DNA from: CAZPMT01 sp964587655
Lineage (GTDB): Bacteria; Hydrogenedentota; Hydrogenedentia; Hydrogenedentales; SLHB01
Assembly: GCA_964587655.1 (NCBI GenBank)
Contig: CAZPMT010000125.1
Span: 1 to 17,393, forward strand
Length of the DNA: 17,393 bases
Direction: 5' to 3'
Part shown: positions 8,130-14,928 of the stretch, one piece after another
Layout: the number at the start of each line of letters is the position of its first letter
How positions within the stretch are numbered: the stretch's first letter is position 1
Program-made: the position numbers and the translations under genes
Notes under the pieces: generated by a model
The model's database searches: none
What the model was told of the DNA's origin: nothing
Seen by the model: the letters and a program-made list of their open reading frames with translations, nothing else

Positions 8130-8980
8130 CGGCGGTTCCCCGGTTCGATGCGAAGGCTGTATCCGGTAACCCTGATGATGGCGAGCAGGAACACGGCGGC
8201 CGCGACCATCATCAGCGAAACCGCGACCGCGGCCTCGATGTTGCCCACGCTCAACTCGAGGAACACCGTCGAGGAGAGCACCTCGGTGTGACCTCGGGTG
8301 CTGCCCGCGAAGACAAGGATCGGACCGAATTCGCCGAGCGCGCGCGCCCATGCAATCGTTCCGGCAACGATCATTCCGCCGCGGACCTGTGGCAACACTA
8401 CGCGCCAAAACGCCTGGCTGCGGTTGCACCCAAGCGTCAGCGCCACCGCCTCGCACCGCGGCGAGATGTCGTCGAACGCGACGCGCATTGTCCGCACCGC
8501 AAACGCGCAGGCTACCATGAACTGCGCGAGAATGACGCCGGGAACCGCGAAGCTCACGGTCGTGCCGGCGTGATGTGCGAGGAAGCGTTCGAGCCACTTG
8601 CCGGCGGGCGTGGTGAACAGGATGAGGAGAGCAAGCCCCACCACCAGCGGCGGCAGCACAATCGGGATGTCGAGGATGGCATCCAGTAGGGCCTTGCCGC
8701 GGAAGTCGCGCCGTGAGAACAGGTAGCCGGTCGGCACGGCGACCCACAACGAAAGGATCGCGGTGATGGTGCACGACACGAGGCTCAGCTTGATGGAGTA
8801 ACGGATCTCCGGGCTGGCCAGGGCCGCGCGAAAATGCGAAAGAGCCGTGTAGTTGGCCATGCCCGCAATCAGCGCCACGATCATCAGGATATAGCCGCCG
8901 CTGAGCACGGCCAGGACGATATAGAACGCGCGATCCGAGCGAATTCGTTCGATGGGACCCTCGGGCGCGGCCAGGTTCAT
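8126..8980 (-). CDS. modB: Molybdate/tungstate-type ABC transporter permease
   Basis: The membrane channel subunit of the oxyanion importer, 284 aa with about six hydrophobic segments. The ModB hallmarks are LDIPIVLPPLVVGLALL (about 103-119) and the EAA-type cytoplasmic loop running from EAVALTLGCNRSQAFWRV into ARALGEFGPILVFAG (about 177-226), which contacts the ATPase. The RALGEFG motif is particularly typical of molybdate and tungstate permeases. ATG 8980 overlaps the stop of the binding-protein gene as ATGA, with GAGGAG about 11 nt upstream. Its own stop overlaps the ATPase start in the same way. Molybdate, tungstate or a related oxyanion cannot be separated from this subunit alone. Confidence 0.88.
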   Translation of the reverse strand: MNLAAPEGPIERIRSDRAFYIVLAVLSGGYILMIVALIAGMANYTALSHFRAALASPEIRYSIKLSLVSCTITAILSLWVAVPTGYLFSRRDFRGKALLDAILDIPIVLPPLVVGLALLILFTTPAGKWLERFLAHHAGTTVSFAVPGVILAQFMVACAFAVRTMRVAFDDISPRCEAVALTLGCNRSQAFWRVVLPQVRGGMIVAGTIAWARALGEFGPILVFAGSTRGHTEVLSSTVFLELSVGNIEAAVAVSLMMVAAAVFLLAIIRVTGYSLRIEPGNRR

Positions 8981-10491
8981 GGAACGACCGGCTCCTCGAA
9001 TCCCGCTTGCCGGTAACGCTCGCGCGCTTGCGCGGATTGCAGCGCTTCGAGCAATCGCCCCGCGAGTTGCCGATGCTCCGACGCGGTCCCGACGGCGTAG
9101 GTTTGAACGGCGATCGCGTTTGAATACGGCAGCGGGATCACGTCGAGCTTGTCCGGCTGACGAACGGTGTTAGCCCGATAGACAATGACCGCATCGAGCG
9201 CGCCCGTGAGCAATTGGTTGACCAACATGTCGGCGGTCGGCGTGTGGGACACCGCGTTCCTGGTAACGCCCTCATACAGGCTCTGTTCTTTCAGCAACTG
9301 CGCCGTCAAGGCGCCCAGCGTGCTCTGCTCCTCGTTGGCCAAGCCCAGGCGCAGCCCATTCCGCGACAGGTCTTCCAGTTTTCGGAGGCGGAGCGGATTA
9401 CCCTTCGGAGTGGCGATCACTATGCCGGTTTGTGAAAGCTTGACGGGTGGCGTGAAGAGCTCCGCGACACCTCGCATGAAGGAGAGATCGCACGTGTGAT
9501 ACACATCGGGCCGGCTGCCGGTCTTCATCTGCCCCAAGAGAACGCCGCAACCATTGTAGACCGTCTTGATGAGACATCCCTCGCGGACCTGAAACTCCTT
9601 GAGCGTCTCCTCGATGCCCAGACGGTTGACCGCGCCTGAGAAATACAGCAACTCTGGCGTCTCCGCCCAAGCGTCGCCGTCGACGACCGGATACCCGAGT
9701 TTCGCGAACGAGGTAAGACCTCGGTCGCGCGCGGACACGTAGCGCGCTAACCGCAACGCGGCCATGGGCTGCCGCGAACACTTCAGCACGCCAATCGTGA
9801 CGCACTGGATGAACTTATCGGCGTTCTCGAGCGGAATCGCCTCGAGTTCCGGATACTGCTTGACGGTCGAGTCCCAGACTATCGCGGCATCCACCGCGCC
9901 AAGTTTCACATCGTTGGCAATGTCGTTTACCGTCGGCTTGAACACGCCCCGTGCGCGCGCTGCTTCCGACACCGCGTCCCACAGGCCCGACGCCGTCAGC
10001 AGACTCTTGGTCGCCTCGCCGATGGACGCCGCCTCCGGCGAGCCAAGCGCCGTGCGCAAATCCTCTCGCAAGAGGTCGCGCGCCGATTGGATCTGCCTGG
10101 GATTACCCTTCGCCACGGCGATCACCGGCCGCTGATAGGCGAGCGGGATGGCCTCGTCAACGAGTCCCTGCTGCCGCGCAATGTCGATGTGCGTGGCGTC
10201 CGCGGCGAGATACAAGTCGCCCTTGCCCGCCACGCGGATCTTGCTCAGCAATGCCCCCGACCCCGCATACTCGACCTGAACGGAAACGCCGTATTCCTCG
10301 CGGTACCGCGCAACGATCTCCGCAATCGGCGCGCGAATCCCCGCCGCGCAGTATAGAAACAACGCCCCCGGCTTCCCATCGGACGTTGAGGGGGCCATCA
10401 CCCGGCCTTGTTCAAGAGGCCACCACAACAGCGCCGCCAATGCGACTACGGCGACAATCGAAATCAACAACACCTTCAAAGGTCCGCGCAT
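8977..10491 (-). CDS. modA: Tandem-domain ModA-like periplasmic binding protein
   Basis: The substrate-capture component of the importer, 504 aa, about twice the length of a usual ModA (about 250 aa). An N-terminal hydrophobic segment (VLLISIVAVVALAALLWW) without a lipobox cysteine suggests a membrane anchor or uncleaved signal. Two homologous lobes follow, about 43-270 and 280-497. Parallel positions include YAGSGALLSKI/YNGCGVLLGQM, GDLYLAADATHID/PDVYHTCDLSFM, VIAVAKGNPRQIQ/GIVIATPKGNPLRLR and KLGAVDAAIVWDS/LTGALDAVIVYRA. The second lobe carries Cys306, Cys315 and Cys334 near its presumed ligand loops. It is the first gene of the four-gene operon, with GGAGGA about 11 nt before ATG 10491 and a promoter-like pair upstream. 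Substrate is inferred as molybdate or tungstate from ModB; the two lobes may differ in ligand. Confidence 0.87.
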   Translation of the reverse strand: MRGPLKVLLISIVAVVALAALLWWPLEQGRVMAPSTSDGKPGALFLYCAAGIRAPIAEIVARYREEYGVSVQVEYAGSGALLSKIRVAGKGDLYLAADATHIDIARQQGLVDEAIPLAYQRPVIAVAKGNPRQIQSARDLLREDLRTALGSPEAASIGEATKSLLTASGLWDAVSEAARARGVFKPTVNDIANDVKLGAVDAAIVWDSTVKQYPELEAIPLENADKFIQCVTIGVLKCSRQPMAALRLARYVSARDRGLTSFAKLGYPVVDGDAWAETPELLYFSGAVNRLGIEETLKEFQVREGCLIKTVYNGCGVLLGQMKTGSRPDVYHTCDLSFMRGVAELFTPPVKLSQTGIVIATPKGNPLRLRKLEDLSRNGLRLGLANEEQSTLGALTAQLLKEQSLYEGVTRNAVSHTPTADMLVNQLLTGALDAVIVYRANTVRQPDKLDVIPLPYSNAIAVQTYAVGTASEHRQLAGRLLEALQSAQARERYRQAGFEEPVVP

Positions 10492-10527
10492 GGGTCAATG
10501 CTTCCTCCTCCAAGTCGGGACCCACCA

Positions 10528-10557
10528 ATGATACCTGTCCTCGCCCCATGTGGGCAA
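10528..10557 (-). promoter_or_regulatory. Putative sigma70-type promoter for the mod-like operon
   Basis: On the minus strand, TTGCCC (10557-10552) and TATCAT (10533-10528) are separated by 18 nt, giving an expected start near 10521 and a leader of about 30 nt that holds the GGAGGAGG ribosome site (10511-10504). A small inverted repeat, GCCC/GGGC with a 5-nt loop (10543-10555), lies partly in the spacer and could be an operator. The leader is too short for a molybdenum-cofactor riboswitch, and I see no E. coli-style ModE site. Confidence 0.45.
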
Positions 10558-10666
10558 TTATCATAATCGCCTCGCATCGGCAGGGGCGAACTCCTGCTCG
10601 ACCGGACGATCGCGTAGACGCTGCAGCGCACGAATTCCGGGTAGTTCCAAACCACGTGCAATCATT

Positions 10667-11224
10667 TCAAAGTGTGGCGCCGCGGACGCACTCAACGCGG
10701 CTGCTGAGGTCGTCCACGAACACGTCGTCCGCGCCGAGGTCCATGATCTTGCGGACCCACTCGACCATCGCGTCCTGGTAACCGGCGACGTTCGGACACG
10801 TAGTGTACATATTCTTCGCGTCCTCGGATTCCCAGAAGCCCGTGCGCGTCAGGTTCCCGCTCGCGTCGACCTCGATGAACTCGGAATGGTCTTTCAGGTT
10901 GATGCCTTCGTAGGTCATGTTCGCGAAGCCCTGGTGGAACGTCACGTAAGGAAAGCAGCGGACGCCCAATGCATGACAGCGGTCGAAGAAGTCGCGGTTG
11001 ACCGGACAGTGTGTGACGAACGCCACCTTGGACTCGGCAAGGGCGGCCCAATCGCTGACGCCGCCCATCGCGTACGACTCCGATTCGACAAGCCAGTCGG
11101 GCGCCGACTCGCCGATATCCATCTTCTGCGCCAGGGCGGTCCGCGCCTGCCACGCTTCGGAAGAAACTCCCGCCGCTGCAAGGGCCGGGAAAAAAAAGAA
11201 GATGATGAGCCGCGCATGTGTCAT
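10667..11224 (-). CDS. Secreted glycosidase-like protein, apparently C-terminally truncated
   Basis: A 185-aa exported protein of uncertain family. ATG 11224 (MTHARLIIFFFFPALAAA) is preceded by GGGAGGG about 8 nt upstream and opens a clear signal peptide; an earlier in-frame ATG at 11245 lacks this support. The body reads like the first half of a TIM-barrel glycosidase: VAFVTHCPVNRDFFDRCHALGVRCFPYVTFHQ, WESEDAKNMYTTCP, then a strand ending in DLGADDVFVDDLSS (about 162-175), where a catalytic acid would sit. The frame ends ten residues later (VECVRGATL, stop at 10667), far short of a complete barrel. The +1 frame stays open to a stop at 10561 and begins APHFEMIARG, so a frameshift plus later loss is possible. 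I do not recognise the exact family and would not assign a reaction. Confidence 0.6.
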   Translation of the reverse strand: MTHARLIIFFFFPALAAAGVSSEAWQARTALAQKMDIGESAPDWLVESESYAMGGVSDWAALAESKVAFVTHCPVNRDFFDRCHALGVRCFPYVTFHQGFANMTYEGINLKDHSEFIEVDASGNLTRTGFWESEDAKNMYTTCPNVAGYQDAMVEWVRKIMDLGADDVFVDDLSSRVECVRGATL

Positions 11225-11244
11225 CGTTTGACCCTCCCAGGGCA

Positions 11245-11250
11245 ATTATA
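11245..11250 (-). promoter_or_regulatory. Putative -10 box for the truncated glycosidase-like gene
   Basis: The minus strand reads CGTATAATTG, a perfect TATAAT about 20 nt before the proposed ATG at 11224, with the GGGAGGG ribosome site lying between. A matching -35 is weak (TGTTCG at 17 nt). The resulting leader would be only about 14 nt. Confidence 0.35.
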
Positions 11251-11388
11251 CGCTTCCCGGGCCGCCGCGAACAGGCCGCATGCTGTCAGATCGCTCGCAC
11301 TCCAGCGTATTGTGAGGGGATGACTTCCTCGCTTGTCTTGGACTTGCCGTCCCATGTTGGTTGGCGTGTCAACCCAAGCCTGGCCAAC

Positions 11389-11402
11389 TTCGTTTGAACG
11401 AA
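11389..11402. promoter_or_regulatory. Perfect inverted repeat overlapping a -35 box (possible operator)
   Basis: TTCGTT-TG-AACGAA is a perfect palindrome with a 2-nt centre. Its right half contains the TTGAAC that I read as the -35 of the downstream promoter. A dimeric repressor bound here would block RNA polymerase. It is a short element in a 242-bp divergent region, so chance occurrence is possible. Confidence 0.35.
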
Positions 11403-11423
11403 AGAAGGGGCGTATTGTAGAAT
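11394..11423 (+). promoter_or_regulatory. Putative sigma70-type promoter for the lipoprotein-GT39 unit
   Basis: TTGAAC (11394-11399) and TAGAAT (11418-11423) are separated by 18 nt. The start of transcription would be near 11430, leaving a leader of about 37 nt with GAGGAG (11452-11457) 9 nt before ATG 11467. This is one of the best-formed promoter candidates in the window. Confidence 0.5.
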
Positions 11424-11466
11424 CCTGTTTGCTATGTTGGGTGAAAAATGCGAGGAGACATGGAAA

Positions 11467-12240
11467 ATGCGTAAGATCAAGAAAATGGTTGCCCTTACGG
11501 CCGCTTTGGCCCTTGCTTTCGGCTGCGGCGCCCCTGTAGGGTCTGGAGCAGAGGCTAAGCCGACCAAGTCGGACGCGAAAGCCGCGCCTGCGCCGACGAA
11601 GGCGGCTCCGGCCAAGGACGCGCCTGCGAAGGCCACGCCTCCTCCGGCTCCGCCCCCGGCTCCTTCGCCAGCTACCCCCAAGCCGCAGGCGCCCCCGGCC
11701 AAGTCGCAACCTCCCATTGCCAAGAGCCAACCACCGAAACCCGATGTGAATGTAGTGGAGAGTTGGGATTATACCCAGCTTGAGCCCGAGAAGTGGGGCA
11801 ACGTCAAGTTCCCTGGCAACGTCCGTCAGAAATGGCAAGACGGCGCCGCGTTTACGATGTGGGAAAGCGGGATCGGGCCGGATTTCCGTTCAGTTGGAAT
11901 GAAAGCTTCCGATTTCAGTGCCATTCGGGTCACCGCTAAGGCGTTCCGGACGAAGGATGGCCAGAAAAAGACGCGTGTCCCCATAAAGTACCTTACAGCG
12001 TTGTGGGCTTCACCAACTGAGGCGAAGGTCAAGCAGCCGTTTGCTAAGGATCGTTCTCTTGCGTTCAAGCCGGTCGATCCTCAGAACACACTTGAGTGGA
12101 CCGCAGATTTGAAGGGTGCGCCGAAGTGGAAGGGCCAGATTGACCGCTTGGCCATCGCCATCGAGCTGCCCGAGAAGCTTAAAAAGAATGCTAACGATCG
12201 CTATCTGCTCGTGGTCCAGAGAGTGGAGTTCCTGAAGTAA
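11467..12240 (+). CDS. Exported Pro/Ala/Lys-rich putative lipoprotein with C-terminal beta-rich domain
   Basis: A 257-aa envelope protein of unknown function. ATG 11467 (MRKIKKMVAL) is supported by GAGGAG 9 nt upstream. An in-frame ATG at 11434 gives an acidic, non-signal N-terminus, and the ATG at 11460 is followed almost at once by a stop. Residues 1-19 are a short signal sequence ending LALAFG, then Cys20: a plausible though imperfect lipobox. Residues about 27-93 are a low-complexity Pro/Ala/Lys linker with a repeated AKSQPP unit, typical of wall- or periplasm-spanning tethers. Residues about 94-257 form a compact domain rich in beta-type alternation with conserved-looking Trp (WDYTQLEPEKWG, TMWESGIGPDF, LEWTADL) and ending in a strand QRVEFLK. 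This resembles carbohydrate-binding sandwich domains only in general style. It precedes the GT39-like gene by 54 nt and is probably co-transcribed with it. Confidence 0.75.
   Translation: MRKIKKMVALTAALALAFGCGAPVGSGAEAKPTKSDAKAAPAPTKAAPAKDAPAKATPPPAPPPAPSPATPKPQAPPAKSQPPIAKSQPPKPDVNVVESWDYTQLEPEKWGNVKFPGNVRQKWQDGAAFTMWESGIGPDFRSVGMKASDFSAIRVTAKAFRTKDGQKKTRVPIKYLTALWASPTEAKVKQPFAKDRSLAFKPVDPQNTLEWTADLKGAPKWKGQIDRLAIAIELPEKLKKNANDRYLLVVQRVEFLK
11545..11745 (+). repeat. Low-complexity Pro/Ala/Lys-coding tract
   Basis: This stretch encodes the linker of the lipoprotein as degenerate runs of CCx, GCx and AAG codons (for example APAPTKAAPAK, then TPPPAPPPAPSPATPKP) and a duplicated AKSQPP hexapeptide near its end. 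Copies vary at the third base, so it is an old, protein-selected repeat and not a recent DNA expansion. Confidence 0.6.
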
Positions 12241-12265
12241 ACTCCTTCAGCCGGCCGTGGAGTTT
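12239..12265 (+). promoter_or_regulatory. Stem-loop between lipoprotein and GT39-like genes
   Basis: AAACTCC (12239-12245), starting inside the TAA stop codon, can pair with GGAGTTT (12259-12265) across a 13-nt loop that holds the palindrome CGGCCG. Only three T follow, so it is at best a weak terminator. It could attenuate or stabilise the transcript between the two genes. Confidence 0.3.
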
Positions 12266-12294
12266 GCGTGCGAAGCCCTTGGAGGATTCGTCTG

Positions 12295-14928
12295 GTGCGA
12301 GTGACGCTCGTCAGCCGGGTTTGCACGGCGAGCCTTATTGCGATTGTGCTGCTAGGGATGGGCTTGCGCTGCGTTGACTTGGACGCAAGCCTCTATGGCG
12401 ACGAGATTAGCACGTACCACCGGGCGAAGGCGCCGCTGGCCTATAGTGTGGCGCGCCTTTCAACGCCTCTGTATGAAGTCCTCGCCCACCTGTCCATTTT
12501 GATCGTCGATAACGAGTCGTTCCTGCGACTGCCGGCGCTTGTGGCAGGGGTCGGAGCTATCATAGCTGTCTATTTTGTTGGGACGTCGCTGGGGGGGGCC
12601 GCGGCTGGCTTGGTGGCGGCCAGTCTGCTGGCCACCTTGCCTTACCACGTGAACCAGAGCCAGCATGCCCGGTATTACGCGCTGATGACGCTCGCGGGCC
12701 TAGCTTGGGCCGCCCTCTTGAGCCGGGCTGTTGAGCGCGGGCGGTGGGGACCGTGTGTGGGTTATACGGGGCCGGTCTTCCTGGGTCTGTTCATTCACCA
12801 GTTCTGTATGGTGTTTCTGTTCTCGATGAGTGTCGGGGCCACAGCGTATGTTCTTGTCTCGCAATCCATTCCGGGTTTTGGGCCGAAGGCCAGGCGCCTT
12901 GCGGCTCTCGTCCTGTGCACCGCGGTGGCCACATCGGGCATCGCCGCCCTGTTCGCCTACCAAGGAACGCGCTCTCCGCTGAACTTCATCGCGAAGGACA
13001 AGAGTGACATTACGCTTACAGCGGAGCACGCTCCCGCAACATCGCCTGGTTCTGAATCCAATCCGGTGTATCGATTGACGCCCGGGGAGTATATGGGATA
13101 CCTGCAGGAAATGGCATCCTTCCCGGGCCAAGGCGGGGGGCAAAGATGGATCTATGTCGCATTGGCTCTTGTCGGCGCTTTCGTTACGTTCAGACACAGA
13201 CCGGCGTTCGCCTGGATTGCGGCCGCAATGTTTCTTGTCACTCCGGTGCCGCTGTTTTTCCTATCCGTGACTCACAGTTACGCCGGCCGCTACTTCACCA
13301 TGCTCTTGCCGATAGGCGCGTGTCTTGTGGCGGTAGGTCTGACGGGGTGTTGTGGTTGGGCCGCAGTCGGCTGCACTTTCCTAATAAGGCGAATCGTGAC
13401 GCGTGCGAGGGGGCCTCAGGCCCACCGGGATGTCCGTGGGTTCGTGCACATTAAGGGCATCCTCGTTGCCATCGTGTTGGTGGCCTTGATCCCTTTTGCC
13501 GCGCGATCCCTAGGCCGCTACTACGTCTGGCAGCCTGAAGTGGACTACAAAGGGCTGGCGGAGTATATGACGCGCACCATGACGCCGCACGACGTCGTGT
13601 ATTACGTGGACCCATCGAACCTCGGCATGTGGCGGTTTCGGACGCCGCTCGTTACGTACTACTTCAAGCGGTGCCTTGATTACTCTGGGACATCAATATC
13701 ATGGTTAAACGAGTTTATTGGTACAATAGATGAAAAAGAGTTAACCCGGCTTGCGAGTGAGTTCCCAGATAGGAACATCTGGTTTATCGCCTTTCGGGGG
13801 CATCAGGGCAAGTGCGGCGCGCTGCTTGATCGGGTCTGCCCGGGGCATCGTACGTTCAACCGGCTCATGCTTTGGGTCTGGGCGCAACCTACCGTCAACA
13901 TGATACGCAACGGCGGTCTTGAGGATGTGAAGCAGAGGGGCTCGGGGTCTGATGCCGCCGTCGAGGTTGTCTCCGGTCCAGATGCCTATACCGGGCAATC
14001 CTGCCTGCGTCTGCAGATCCTCGATGCGGGAGTGAAAAGCAAGCGGGCATCATTTCGCGTGAACGCGCCGAAGTATCGTTCGTCGTGCGTCCTTCGGAAT
14101 CCGGGTTTCGAGGTGTGGCGCCCTGGAGCGCCAACGGGTTGGACGCCCGCGATGGGGCGGAAAAGTATCCGGCCATCGAGACAAGCGCATTCCGGCAAGA
14201 GAGCGTTGGAAGTGCAGGCCGGCGTGGACAAGGCGCTGCTCCGGCAGAGAGTTCCGACGGGTCTTGCGCCGGGACGTACGGTGGAACTGAAGGCCTTCGG
14301 CAAGGCCGACAGTCCGGGTCTGCTCTCCTTGGCTCTTGCCTACACGGTGGCCGGACAATCCCGCCGGGAGGTCGCCACGCATCCGGGCGACGGTGCCTGG
14401 GGTCCCATAGCCATCCGGGTTGGGGTGCCTGCGGAAGCCGAGCCGGACTCCGTGGCAGTGGAGATTGCACGTGAATCCAACGCCGCATCCAGTGTTCTTG
14501 TGGATGACGTCGAGCTTTCCATCGTCGACGTTGAGGAGAGCCTTGATCCCACCCGCTCCTACACGCTCTCCATGATGCTCCGGTACGAGAACCTTCGGTC
14601 GTTCTACGAGACTTCCAACCTCCAGGACGCGGCCTCAGTCATGTTGGCTTACCATACACCGGAAGGAAGAGACGAGCAGCGGCACCTTGATCGCTTCTAT
14701 GGGTCGAGCGACTGGCGGTACGTGGCATTTCAGATTAAGCCGGGGGTCGATATTCCCATCGGATCAAGTTGGCTGCTCGTCTCCGTCGCGCTTTATGGCA
14801 CAGGTACGATATGGATCGACGACGTCCAGCTTGAACCCCAGGATCACCCCACCCCTTTTACGGAAGGAACGCGTGTTCCTCACGACGAGATGCTGGCTCA
14901 AGGCGTCCCGGGCGTGACCGGAGGCTAA
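12295..14928 (+). CDS. GT39-like (GT-C) membrane glycosyltransferase with C-terminal carbohydrate-binding-like domains
   Basis: An 877-aa inner-membrane enzyme expected to move a sugar from a polyprenyl-phosphate donor to a periplasmic acceptor. GTG 12295 is chosen because GGAGG (12281-12285) lies 9 nt upstream; an in-frame GTG at 12268 lacks such a site. After the first hydrophobic segment comes the catalytic-type acidic pair D36-E37 in SLYGDEISTY, then QSQHARYYALM, which matches the GT39/ArnT/PMT layout. About ten further hydrophobic segments run to roughly residue 410. The last 340 residues are extracytoplasmic: NGGLEDV (about 540), LRNPGFEVWRPGAPTGW (about 600), two VDDVEL/IDDVQLEP ends (about 738 and 841), the signature of CBM4/9-like sandwiches. 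Their order suggests one such domain inserted in another. The stop overlaps that of the convergent neighbour. It also contains a G8 tract at 12591. Confidence 0.82.
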   Translation: MRVTLVSRVCTASLIAIVLLGMGLRCVDLDASLYGDEISTYHRAKAPLAYSVARLSTPLYEVLAHLSILIVDNESFLRLPALVAGVGAIIAVYFVGTSLGGAAAGLVAASLLATLPYHVNQSQHARYYALMTLAGLAWAALLSRAVERGRWGPCVGYTGPVFLGLFIHQFCMVFLFSMSVGATAYVLVSQSIPGFGPKARRLAALVLCTAVATSGIAALFAYQGTRSPLNFIAKDKSDITLTAEHAPATSPGSESNPVYRLTPGEYMGYLQEMASFPGQGGGQRWIYVALALVGAFVTFRHRPAFAWIAAAMFLVTPVPLFFLSVTHSYAGRYFTMLLPIGACLVAVGLTGCCGWAAVGCTFLIRRIVTRARGPQAHRDVRGFVHIKGILVAIVLVALIPFAARSLGRYYVWQPEVDYKGLAEYMTRTMTPHDVVYYVDPSNLGMWRFRTPLVTYYFKRCLDYSGTSISWLNEFIGTIDEKELTRLASEFPDRNIWFIAFRGHQGKCGALLDRVCPGHRTFNRLMLWVWAQPTVNMIRNGGLEDVKQRGSGSDAAVEVVSGPDAYTGQSCLRLQILDAGVKSKRASFRVNAPKYRSSCVLRNPGFEVWRPGAPTGWTPAMGRKSIRPSRQAHSGKRALEVQAGVDKALLRQRVPTGLAPGRTVELKAFGKADSPGLLSLALAYTVAGQSRREVATHPGDGAWGPIAIRVGVPAEAEPDSVAVEIARESNAASSVLVDDVELSIVDVEESLDPTRSYTLSMMLRYENLRSFYETSNLQDAASVMLAYHTPEGRDEQRHLDRFYGSSDWRYVAFQIKPGVDIPIGSSWLLVSVALYGTGTIWIDDVQLEPQDHPTPFTEGTRVPHDEMLAQGVPGVTGG

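Noticed and set aside
8130..8774. In-frame N-terminal extension of the ATPase gene
   Set aside because: It is Arg/His/Gly-rich, overlies the ModB gene in another frame and has no ABC features; ATG 8129 with its ATGA overlap and ribosome site is far better.
10492..10521. Possible molybdenum-cofactor riboswitch in the operon leader
   Set aside because: With the promoter proposed here the leader is only about 30 nt, too short for that structure.
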